Shown here one piece after another: positions 1 to 6,224 of a stretch of 26,903 nt of DNA (positions are counted from its first letter, which is position 1; every line of letters begins with the position of its first letter). A program made the position numbers and the translations under genes. Origin of the DNA: JADZEJ01 sp964426815 (lineage in GTDB: Bacteria > Patescibacteriota > Patescibacteriia > 2-12-FULL-60-25). The notes below the pieces were generated by a model. The model searched no databases. It saw only the letters and a list, made by a program, of their open reading frames with translations, and was not told the DNA's origin. The stretch spans positions 1 to 26,903 of the forward strand of contig CAYRRZ010000011.1 of NCBI GenBank assembly GCA_964426815.1, in the 5' to 3' direction.

Positions 1-455
1 CCAGCCGCACCTGCCGCCGACGAACCCGAGCTTCCGCCCGTGCCCGCCGAGGAGCCTTCGCACTTCGCCAACTTGTTGACGATGTGACAGGTCTGGTCGG
101 CGGGGCATTTCACGTCATCGCAGGGCGAGACGCAGTATGCGTCCCCGTCTTTGTCGAAGGCGCACACACCGCCGACATCGCTGCAGTCGATGATCGACTC
201 GCAGCCGGCTTTGCCGCCGGAACCGCTGTCCCCACCGAACATACCAGCGCTCCCCGAAGGGATGCTGCCGGCCGAGCCGGAGGCGCCGGCAGCCGAGCTT
301 CCGCTCGTGCCGCTGGTACCCGTTTTGCCGGCCGTGCCCGCCGAACCGGCCGATTGCTCGACCGTCTCGGGATTCCCGTCCGACGGTGACCCACAGCCCG
401 CGAGGGCAACGAAGGAAACGACGGCGAGAGAGAGATACTTGGTGTAAAAGGTCAT
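1..455 (-). CDS. Secreted Gly/Ser/Ala-rich, Cys-rich lipoprotein (C-terminus beyond window)
   Basis: Read on the minus strand from ATG 455-453, this frame stays open for 151 codons to the window edge. The N-terminus is a textbook lipoprotein signal: short Lys-containing n-region, hydrophobic core and lipobox L-A-G-C with the lipidated Cys at residue 21. Residues 34-80 are a low-complexity Gly/Ser/Ala/Thr linker. Residues 85-132 form a compact module with eight cysteines (85, 91, 98, 108, 112, 117, 123, 132), probably disulfide-bonded, and a second Ser/Gly linker starts near 134. An SD (GGAG) sits 7 bases before the ATG. An in-frame ATG at 536 exists but lacks an SD and would bury the signal peptide. 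Base composition is far above the flanking genes (44 G/C of 60 in 301-360). Such linker-plus-Cys-module lipoproteins are familiar from Myxococcota; function unknown. Overlapping frames on both strands look like shadows of this gene. Confidence 0.82.
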   Translation of the reverse strand, partial: MTFYTKYLSLAVVSFVALAGCGSPSDGNPETVEQSAGSAGTAGKTGTSGTSGSSAAGASGSAGSIPSGSAGMFGGDSGSGGKAGCESIIDCSDVGGVCAFDKDGDAYCVSPCDDVKCPADQTCHIVNKLAKCEGSSAGTGGSSGSSAAGAA

Positions 456-468
456 CTTGACGCTCCAT

Positions 469-482
469 GCGGCTTTTGCCGC
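469..482 (-). promoter_or_regulatory. Stem-loop just upstream of the lipoprotein SD
   Basis: On the minus strand GCGGC-AAAA-GCCGC forms a perfect 5-bp hairpin in the roughly 80-base 5' UTR of the lipoprotein gene, directly before the GGAG ribosome binding site. It could influence translation or mRNA stability; no known riboswitch is recognised. Confidence 0.4.
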
Positions 483-544
483 GGTGATTTGTCCTAACGT
501 TTTATCATGCCTTAGCCCCGAATAGGCCTCGTTCATGACTAAAC

Positions 545-573
545 AAGATATCACAAAAAAGCCTTTTTGTCAA
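545..573 (-). promoter_or_regulatory. Sigma70-type promoter of the high-GC lipoprotein gene
   Basis: Minus strand: -35 TTGACA (573-568), 17-base spacer, -10 TATCTT (550-545), giving a start near 538 and a UTR of about 83 bases. The spacer carries GGC five bases after TTGAC, then a T run, matching the spacing of the promoter at 19881-19909. Its -35 overlaps a weaker plus-strand pair (TTGTCA 567-572, 18-base spacer, TATACA 591-596). A perfect inverted repeat GTATAG/CTATAC (575-580 and 590-595) lies beside it and could be an operator. Confidence 0.75.
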
Positions 574-627
574 GGTATAGACTTACATTCTATACACAGA
601 TTATTGTGGCTCAACAGAGCCTAAATA

Positions 628-636
628 TGGTATGAT
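628..636 (+). promoter_or_regulatory. Extended -10 element (TGGTATGAT)
   Basis: TGG followed by TATGAT fits an extended -10 promoter firing near position 643, just ahead of the structured RNA. No good -35 is seen at the right distance. A perfect hairpin GGCTC-AACA-GAGCC (608-621) lies immediately upstream. The alternative plus-strand promoter is the 567-596 pair. Confidence 0.4.
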
Positions 637-642
637 TTTGTT

Positions 643-922
643 GTTCGTTTGTTTTCCCCTTTCTCGGAGGTGCCTATGCAGATTCAGGGCTCATTGCCCG
701 ATGTTGACCCCTGAGCCTGTTCGAAGGATGGACGCATGCAAGAAAGGATCGCGCTTCGGCGTTGGTTCCTGCGTCCGGTGGCCCATTGCCCCTGTGGCGC
801 TTAGCGCCAAAACTCTGGGATTGTAATGCCTCGGCCCTTTCTTTCGACCTGGTTCAGGTTCCGTATCCCCAGCCGCCCGCCTGCCGCTTTGCCGCAGGAG
901 CCCGGGCGGCTATTTTGTTTTT
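643..922 (+). ncRNA. Candidate structured non-coding RNA with intrinsic terminator (class unknown)
   Basis: No convincing long gene occupies 456-926. On the plus strand the sequence folds into a closed three-way-junction-like structure. P1 pairs CCUGAGCC (710-717) with GGUUCAGG (851-858), continues across a 3x3 internal loop, then pairs UCGAAGG (721-727) with CUUUCGA (841-847). P2 pairs UGGACGCA (729-736) with UGCGUCCG (770-777) and is capped by GCGC-UUCG-GCGU (751-762). P3 is UGGCGC-UUA-GCGCCA (795-809). The imperfect pairs in P1 and P2 are G-U on the plus strand and would be C-A on the minus strand, so the RNA should be read in the plus direction. It ends at a strong terminator. A 12-codon reading frame with a good SD (676-714) lies at its 5' side. 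It does not look like tmRNA, SRP RNA, RNase P RNA or a rod-shaped 6S RNA. The exact 5' end is inferred. Confidence 0.5.
871..922 (+). terminator. Intrinsic terminator of the candidate RNA
   Basis: AGCCGCCCG (871-879) pairs with CGGGCGGCT (903-911), with an inner CCTGC/GCAGG stem (880-884 and 894-898), followed by a T-rich tract at 912-922. The T tract is present only in the plus orientation, so it ends a plus-strand transcript and is not the terminator of the minus-strand TrmB gene next to it. Confidence 0.8.
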
Positions 923-926
923 GGAA

Positions 927-1691
927 TCATCTTTGTCGAAAATCCTCACCCGATTTCCAGGCTGCTTCAAAGATCGATCTAAAAAGAGCTACCAAGGCTG
1001 GACTCTCGAGCACCAAACCGATTGGTTCATCTTGTGCGATAAAAATTGCCACTTTATTTCCAAAAATATCGAGCTCACCAGAAAAAGGCGCTTGCGCATA
1101 AGGCAACTGACGAACATTCCAAGATGAAAAATCTGTTTCTGGAATAGTGAAGTTCGGCTTGAGAACAAGAAGTAATCGTCCATGGAGACGTCGAGCCATT
1201 CTTTGTCTTTCGCGCTCATCAATCTGCGCCAAGTTTTTCGTCGCCTCATCAATACAGGTATAACTCAAATATTCTTGATCAGGCGAGACCTCCATAAGTG
1301 AAGCTCGAGCAGCCGTGATTCCTTTCAAGCCTTCAAAATATCGGACACGCGGCTTGTACCCGATCGCATGAAAGAGCGCGAGAAAATCCGGCATGGCATG
1401 TTGGAGTTTTCCACGCCGCTCTTCAAGTACATGCGATTCTTTTTCTAATTGTTCTTGCAAACGTTGCGGAGACTCTGGAACAAATACCGCGCGCTGTTCT
1501 TGTTCGGCTTCTGAAACGAGCCCGCGTTGTTTTAGTGTTTGAAACAAAGCATAGGCCGTTGATCGATTGACGCCCGCTTTTTCTGCAACCGCTTGCACAC
1601 CGGATGGACCGAGTTCGAGCAGAGCGAGATAGACACCCGCCTCTTTTTCTGAGAGTCCAAATTCCAGAAGATGGCGAGCGGCTTCGAGCAT
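927..1691 (-). CDS. TrmB-family transcriptional regulator
   Basis: 254 residues. Residues 8-60 form a winged helix-turn-helix of the TrmB type (pattern LSEKEAGVYLALLELG, then VAEKAGVNRSTAYALFQTLKQRGLV). A coiled linker follows at about 75-95, then a C-terminal effector-like domain. TrmB proteins generally bind DNA and sense small molecules, often sugars; the ligand cannot be told here. The ATG at 1691 is one base after the stop of the upstream glycosyltransferase (TAA 1695-1693), so the two genes are translationally linked in a minus-strand operon with the antiporter. No strong SD is visible, consistent with coupling. This family is abundant in CPR genomes. Confidence 0.85.
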   Translation of the reverse strand: MLEAARHLLEFGLSEKEAGVYLALLELGPSGVQAVAEKAGVNRSTAYALFQTLKQRGLVSEAEQEQRAVFVPESPQRLQEQLEKESHVLEERRGKLQHAMPDFLALFHAIGYKPRVRYFEGLKGITAARASLMEVSPDQEYLSYTCIDEATKNLAQIDERERQRMARRLHGRLLLVLKPNFTIPETDFSSWNVRQLPYAQAPFSGELDIFGNKVAIFIAQDEPIGLVLESPALVALFRSIFEAAWKSGEDFRQR

Positions 1692-1692
1692 A

Positions 1693-2820
1693 TTATTCCC
1701 AGCGGGTCAGAACAGGAGCCGTGAGTCGTGCTGTTTGTTCCCAGGTATATTTTTTCGCGCGCTCTATCCCCTTTTCACGCAGACGAACTTTCATTCCAGG
1801 TTCGCTCACCAACCGATTCATCAATTCGACACATTGCTCTAATTCCGTTGGTGAAAAGAATTCACCTGCATCACCAATCACTTCGGGCAAAGAGGCAGCA
1901 TTAGATGAAAGCACCGGGCAACCAGCTGCCATAGCTTGAACCGGCGGCAAACCAAAACCTTCATACAAAGACGGATGCACCAAAGCCTCGGCACCGCTCA
2001 TGAGAAAAGGCATGTCCGTTTCTGGCACATAGCCAAGCTCGAGAATATCTGATCGAAAGGTTGAATCAGCGATGGCGCGCTTGATGATGTCGTATCCAAA
2101 ACCAGGCATACCGATCAAGGCGAGACGATGTGGATCACCAACGCCGCGACGATTTTTAAATTCGGTAAAGGCTTTAATCAAAAAAGCGATATTCTTTTTG
2201 GTCTCTAAACGACCTACATACAAAAAATATGGCTGCGGCAATTGATAGCGTCGCAAGCGATCCTCAACTCGTTTTCGATCATCAATGGGACGGTAGAGCG
2301 TATGGTCGACACCGAGTGGTGTGATGGCGATTTTACGCGGATCGATACCGTACACCTCGGCCATTTCACGACCAGAAAATTCTGAAACAGTGATGATGCG
2401 TTGAGCGCGTTTTGCTACTTCTTTCATGGCATGTTCATGCACCCGCACCTGTTGCGGCTTGTACAATTTTGGCATGCGATGAAAACCAATATCATGCTCG
2501 GTTACAACCGTGTGTTTTGGCAAATAGCGCGGAAGCGTTGCGCCCGGCATCCACAACACATCGGCGGGACGTTTGTACATTTCATATGCCAAACGAAATT
2601 GAGTCCAGCCGTATTTTAATGGCCATTTAGCACGAACTTCATACCAATTATCCGGCAAAGCTTCTAAGCCGCCGGTCAAAATCGCATTGGCGTATAAAAT
2701 CCAAGAATTGCCATCGCCTGGCGTCTGGCGCTTGAGTTCTTGAATCACATGCCAGGCATACCATTCAACGCCGGTCTTGGCGGGCTTATTGGCCCGTGTG
2801 GCATCAATCCCAATCAACAT
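1693..2820 (-). CDS. GT4-family (GT-B fold) glycosyltransferase
   Basis: 375 residues from ATG 2820. An N-terminal GT-B acceptor domain (IGIDATRANKPAKTGVEWY) is followed by the nucleotide-sugar domain: YVGRLETKKN near residue 200, the ALVHPSLYEGFGLPPVQ segment near 280-298 (the EX7E region, with Gln at the second acidic position), and AAGCPVLSSNAASLPEV. These are hallmarks of GT4 mannosyl- or glucosyltransferases that act on the cytoplasmic face of the membrane. Sugar donor and acceptor are unknown. A TTG two codons upstream is possible, but ATG 2820 is preferred because TGCTATACT ends six bases before it. The gene lies 16 bases after the antiporter stop and one base before the TrmB start. 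Confidence 0.9.
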   Translation of the reverse strand: MLIGIDATRANKPAKTGVEWYAWHVIQELKRQTPGDGNSWILYANAILTGGLEALPDNWYEVRAKWPLKYGWTQFRLAYEMYKRPADVLWMPGATLPRYLPKHTVVTEHDIGFHRMPKLYKPQQVRVHEHAMKEVAKRAQRIITVSEFSGREMAEVYGIDPRKIAITPLGVDHTLYRPIDDRKRVEDRLRRYQLPQPYFLYVGRLETKKNIAFLIKAFTEFKNRRGVGDPHRLALIGMPGFGYDIIKRAIADSTFRSDILELGYVPETDMPFLMSGAEALVHPSLYEGFGLPPVQAMAAGCPVLSSNAASLPEVIGDAGEFFSPTELEQCVELMNRLVSEPGMKVRLREKGIERAKKYTWEQTARLTAPVLTRWE

Positions 2821-2826
2821 GGGCAA

Positions 2827-2835
2827 AGTATAGCA
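2827..2835 (-). promoter_or_regulatory. Putative -10 box (TGCTATACT) directly before the glycosyltransferase start
   Basis: Minus-strand TGCTATACT with TATACT at 2832-2827, separated from ATG 2820 by six bases. Transcription from such a box would start at or next to the ATG, giving a leaderless mRNA. The same 9-mer precedes two other genes in this window. Confidence 0.45.
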
Positions 2836-2836
2836 C

Positions 2837-4504
2837 TCAAACGCGTGCCGCGAGATGTGCCTGGTGACGCTTACGTTCTAGAGCGATCTTTTTTTCATCA
2901 ATTCCGATGCGCTCAAGCATGAGAGCTGCTTGGTTACCGCCTAAAAAGTGCGGCAAGATAACATAGGAAGCTCCTTGTTCATATAACAAATTCGCATCAG
3001 GCACGCTTTGCGCTGTAAGCAAGATATTCGCTTTTGGACACTCTTTTTTTGCTTTAGCGAGAATCAGTAAATTGGTTTCAATATCTGGCAAGGTGGAGAC
3101 AATTAAGGATGTATGTGCAAAACCGAGCTCATCTAAAAATTCATTGTCTGCGGCATCACCATAACGACATGGTGTTCGTGAAGCCGTTAAATCCGCAATC
3201 ACTTGTGGGTCAAAGTCGACAACCATTAATTTCTTTGTCGTTTTTTTGATAGATCTCAAAATGTCCTGACCGACGCGATGACAACCAAATAGCAGAGCTT
3301 CGACATGAATCGCTCGGGATCGATCTTTCTTGGGATGCTTTCGCTCAAATACAGAGAGCACGCCCTGCAAGCGATCATACAAACGATCTGCATTCAAAAT
3401 GAGAATGGTTGAACCAGCGATGGTAATGATGGCGACCAAGGTGGAGAGCGCGAGCAAATCGGCGGGAAGTTTTCCAGCTTGAACTCCCATTAAAATAAGC
3501 AGCAAGGAAAACTCAGATATCTGCGCAACGGTCAGACCTGCGTAGAATCCGGTTTTTTTGGTATATCCCATCGCGCCCATAATCGACATCACAATGAGCG
3601 GATTTCCAATTAGAACAAAGGCGGAAAATACGAGCGCTGTCATTAAATGCTTTTCGACACCAGCAAAATCCAAATGCGAGCCTAATAAAATGAAGAATAG
3701 AACAATAAAAAAGTCACGCACTAACTTCATTTTCGAGCTAATTTCAAAATGATAGGGTGACGCTGCCAAAGTGATACCCGCGGCCAAAGCACCAATTTCT
3801 AATCCAAGACCAACTTCTTGAAAGATCGCCGCCAAGCCCACTCCCCAACCGATGGTAAACAGGAAGAGAAATTCTTGAGACGCAGCAAATAGCGGAGTGA
3901 TACGCGGCAAAATCCAACGCGCGATCACATACAGAATGCCGACGGCAATCCCCCCACGAATCAATAGCTGGGATGATGCCTGCCATATATCTTGCCCACC
4001 TAAAAATGAAGTCGCAAAAATAAGCACCAAGGTCGCGATCAAATCTTGAATCAACAAACAACCAATGGCGATTTTTCCATACAGCTTACCGGCATCACCA
4101 CGATCTGAGAGAAGCTTGGTAACAATGATGGTGCTTGAAAAGGTAAAAGCCGTGGCAATCACGAAGCTGTAAAAAGACGATAGCCCTAGAGCAATACCGA
4201 TGAGCCAACCAATGATTGTGGTAAAAACCACCTGACCCAGGCCAACCAAGGCCGACACCTTTCCGACATCGCGCATGACTTGTGGATTTAATCCAAGACC
4301 TACGATAAACAATAAAGCCGTAATCCCAAGCTTTGAAAAAACCGTGAGTGTGTCTTCACTCTTCGCCAGATTTAAGACCAGTGGTCCAACGGCAATACCC
4401 GTGAGCAAATGTCCCAAAATCAAAGGCAAGCGAATCGCCTGCATGATGACAGACACCGCAGTGGCGATGGCGAGGATAAGTGAAATTTCAACGAAGGGCG
4501 ACAT
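2837..4504 (-). CDS. CPA2-family cation/proton antiporter with RCK/TrkA-N domain (KefB-like)
   Basis: 555 residues. Residues 1 to about 385 are a string of hydrophobic segments of the Na+/H+ exchanger fold, with typical CPA2 stretches (ILGHLLTGIAVGP, FSSTIIVTKLL, LGLEIGALAAGITLA). Residues about 397-520 form a Rossmann-type RCK N domain with a G-x-x-x-V-G turn (GCHRVGQDI, a weak GxGxxG) and the acidic VVDFDP that would hold an NAD(H)-type ribose. The family exchanges K+ or Na+ for protons across the inner membrane; the ion is not determined. The gene begins the minus-strand operon continuing into the GT4 and TrmB genes, and faces a divergent gene across an inverted-repeat promoter. Confidence 0.9.
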   Translation of the reverse strand: MSPFVEISLILAIATAVSVIMQAIRLPLILGHLLTGIAVGPLVLNLAKSEDTLTVFSKLGITALLFIVGLGLNPQVMRDVGKVSALVGLGQVVFTTIIGWLIGIALGLSSFYSFVIATAFTFSSTIIVTKLLSDRGDAGKLYGKIAIGCLLIQDLIATLVLIFATSFLGGQDIWQASSQLLIRGGIAVGILYVIARWILPRITPLFAASQEFLFLFTIGWGVGLAAIFQEVGLGLEIGALAAGITLAASPYHFEISSKMKLVRDFFIVLFFILLGSHLDFAGVEKHLMTALVFSAFVLIGNPLIVMSIMGAMGYTKKTGFYAGLTVAQISEFSLLLILMGVQAGKLPADLLALSTLVAIITIAGSTILILNADRLYDRLQGVLSVFERKHPKKDRSRAIHVEALLFGCHRVGQDILRSIKKTTKKLMVVDFDPQVIADLTASRTPCRYGDAADNEFLDELGFAHTSLIVSTLPDIETNLLILAKAKKECPKANILLTAQSVPDANLLYEQGASYVILPHFLGGNQAALMLERIGIDEKKIALERKRHQAHLAARV

Positions 4505-4540
4505 TGACGGGAGTATAGCAAGCTCTCCATACTCACGTCA
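4505..4540. promoter_or_regulatory. Inverted repeat spanning a divergent promoter pair
   Basis: TGACGGGAGTAT (4505-4516) and ATACTCACGTCA (4529-4540) are inverted copies with one mismatch in twelve and a 12-base spacer. Each arm holds a -10-like box: minus TATACT (4517-4512), seven bases before ATG 4504, and plus CATACT (4528-4533), eight bases before ATG 4542. A plus-strand TTGACG (4504-4509) could serve as -35 with an 18-base spacer. Either an operator co-regulates both genes or two matching near-leaderless promoters face each other. Confidence 0.55.
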
Positions 4541-4541
4541 T

Positions 4542-4822
4542 ATGCCAAGCTTAGCTGAAGTCGACGCCTTTCCTGTACCAGACATGTTGGTGCCGCGCAT
4601 CATCAAAGAACACAAGGCCTGCCCCTGCTGTGCCGAAGCAGCCGTACGTGAAATGAAACGGATGCTCTATTTACATGCCATCACGGGCGAACCCGTTAGC
4701 CCATCTGAAGCAATTGATCCGGCATGGCATGAGATGCTGGCCTTTACTCGTTTTTATCAAGACTTTGCGACTTTTATTGGCGTCTTTGTGCATCATGATC
4801 CAACCCCTGGACCACCGGATGG
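4542..4822 (+). CDS. GRDP/DUF1399-like protein, truncated by scaffold gap
   Basis: Open from ATG 4542 for 93 complete codons into the N run; the C-terminus is missing. An early CPCC cluster (residues 27-30) looks able to bind metal. The stretch IDPAWHEMLAFTRFY and the later GVFVHHDPTP resemble the W-H...T..Y..F...HH.P signature of glycine-rich-domain-containing-protein-like sequences (PF07173/DUF1399 type), whose bacterial function is not established. The start is supported by the divergent promoter and by family-like residues soon after it. The gene may have continued tens of residues or more across the gap. Confidence 0.65.
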
Positions 4823-4922
4823 NNNNNNNNNNNNNNNNNNNNNNNNNNNNNNNNNNNNNNNNNNNNNNNNNNNNNNNNNNNNNNNNNNNNNNNNNNNNNN
4901 NNNNNNNNNNNNNNNNNNNNNN
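4823..4922. other. Scaffold gap (100 N)
   Basis: Exactly 100 N, the usual placeholder for a join of unknown length. It cuts a plus-strand gene on its left and a minus-strand rhodanese on its right; the two are convergent, so the true gap must hold both C-termini and possibly more. Confidence 0.98.
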
Positions 4923-5164
4923 TGTTTTTGACTCCAGGCTTCGTATCCACCGTCTAAAGAGGAAGCTTGCGCATAGCCCATGCGCTGCAAGATATCCGCA
5001 GCAATTTTTGAACGACGGCCGGTTTGGCAATAACACACAATCTCAACCGTTTTGTCCGGCAAAACAATTGGTGCAATTTGCTCGATCTGTTCAACAGGGA
5101 TATGCATGGCACCCGGAATATATCCGGCTTCCATTTCTTCAGCTGAGCGAACATCGATATACAT
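4923..5164 (-). CDS. Single-domain rhodanese, C-terminus lost in gap
   Basis: 80 complete residues are visible. The start MYIDVRSAEEMEAGYIPGA and the HIPV turn are typical of a compact rhodanese, and the active-site loop is C-Q-T-G-R-R-S with catalytic Cys46. The end (SLDGGYEAW) is near the usual domain end, so only a short tail is probably missing. Such proteins carry persulfide sulfur on the Cys, used in sulfur transfer or thiosulfate/cyanide chemistry; the partner here is unknown. The ATG is two bases after the mreB stop, so it is the last gene of the mreB cluster. Confidence 0.88.
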
Positions 5165-5166
5165 AA

Positions 5167-6171
5167 TTAGCTTGAAAAAATACTGCGTTTGTAGGATTCA
5201 AGATTTTCGAGTGCGATGCCTGTTCCTTTTGCCACACACATCTGTGGATTGTCAGCGACAAAAACCGGGACGCCGGTCGCTTCGGATAATAATCGATCCA
5301 AGTTGCGGAGCTGAGACGAACCTCCGGATAAGACCATCCCCTTTTCCATGACATCAGCTGATAATTCTGGAGGTGTATTGTGGAGCACGTCTTTGACGGC
5401 CTCGATAATGCCCTGCAATTCATGCTGAACTGCGTCAGTCACATCATCGCTTGTGACCGTGATGATACGTGGCAAGCCATTGATCATATCGCGACCCTTG
5501 GCCTGCATTTCGAGTTTGGTTTCTAGATACAAAGCCGAGCCAATGCGGATTTTAATATCTTCTGCCGTGCGTTCGCCAATCGCGAGTCCGTATTTGCGAC
5601 GCACATGTTCTTGAATCGACAAATCTAATTTATTTCCACCAATGCGAACCGAGGTTGAAGAGACAATACCTCCGAGCGAGATCACGGCAATTTCACTGGT
5701 ACCGCCACCAATATCGATAATCATGTGGCCTGACGGTGAACCAATTGGAATATCAGCACCAATAGCGGCCACGACCGGTTCTTTGATGATATATGCCGCA
5801 CGCGCACCAGCAGAAATTGTGGCATCGATAACGGCACGACGTTCGGTCGAGGTAATCCCGCCTGGAACAGCGACCATGACTTCTGGACGAAAAACGCGCA
5901 TTCCGCCCAAAGCCTTGTTAATAAAATAGCGCAACATGGCTTCTGTCGTGCGATAGTCGGCGATAACACCATCTTTTAATGGGCGCTTGGCGACAATGGT
6001 GTCTGGCGTACGACCAAGCATCTCTTTGGCTTCTTTTCCGACCGCGAGCACGCGCTTATCTGCAATGGAGATCGCAACCACGGATGGTTCATTCAAAACA
6101 ATGCCCTTTTTTGGGATATAGACGAGCACGGTTGTTGTGCCAAGATCGATGCCGATTTTTTTCGCAAACAT
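5167..6171 (-). CDS. mreB: Rod-shape actin homologue MreB
   Basis: 334 residues, the normal MreB length. Phosphate-1 loop D-L-G-T-T-T (9-14), phosphate-2 loop D-I-G-G-G-T (153-158), the EPVVAAIGAD segment (131-140), and the adenosine motif LSGGSSQLRNL near the C-terminus are all present. MreB polymerises on ATP at the inner membrane and steers wall synthesis. It follows the DUF4012 gene by 53 bases and precedes rhodanese by two. The glycosyltransferases upstream in the same direction fit an envelope-building cluster. No mreC, mreD or rodA is seen in the window. Confidence 0.96.
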   Translation of the reverse strand: MFAKKIGIDLGTTTVLVYIPKKGIVLNEPSVVAISIADKRVLAVGKEAKEMLGRTPDTIVAKRPLKDGVIADYRTTEAMLRYFINKALGGMRVFRPEVMVAVPGGITSTERRAVIDATISAGARAAYIIKEPVVAAIGADIPIGSPSGHMIIDIGGGTSEIAVISLGGIVSSTSVRIGGNKLDLSIQEHVRRKYGLAIGERTAEDIKIRIGSALYLETKLEMQAKGRDMINGLPRIITVTSDDVTDAVQHELQGIIEAVKDVLHNTPPELSADVMEKGMVLSGGSSQLRNLDRLLSEATGVPVFVADNPQMCVAKGTGIALENLESYKRSIFSS

Positions 6172-6224
6172 AGCTCTAATTCATCCAGCTTGCCTGCGGC
6201 GGAGGCGCTTGTCAAAGAGAGCCC

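Noticed and set aside
84..468. Several overlapping frames on both strands in the high-GC left edge
   Set aside because: Only the minus-strand frame from 455 has an SD, a signal peptide, a lipobox and a patterned Cys module; the others are Arg/Ala/Pro-rich shadows caused by high GC.
706..727. Resemblance to the 5' part of 6S RNA (CCCCTGAGCC, then TGTTCG)
   Set aside because: The interior folds into separate arms rather than the single rod with a central bubble of 6S RNA, and the match is short; kept only as an unknown RNA.
762..1127. Plus-strand frame of 121 codons
   Set aside because: It crosses the terminator and runs antisense into the TrmB gene, with no SD or family resemblance.
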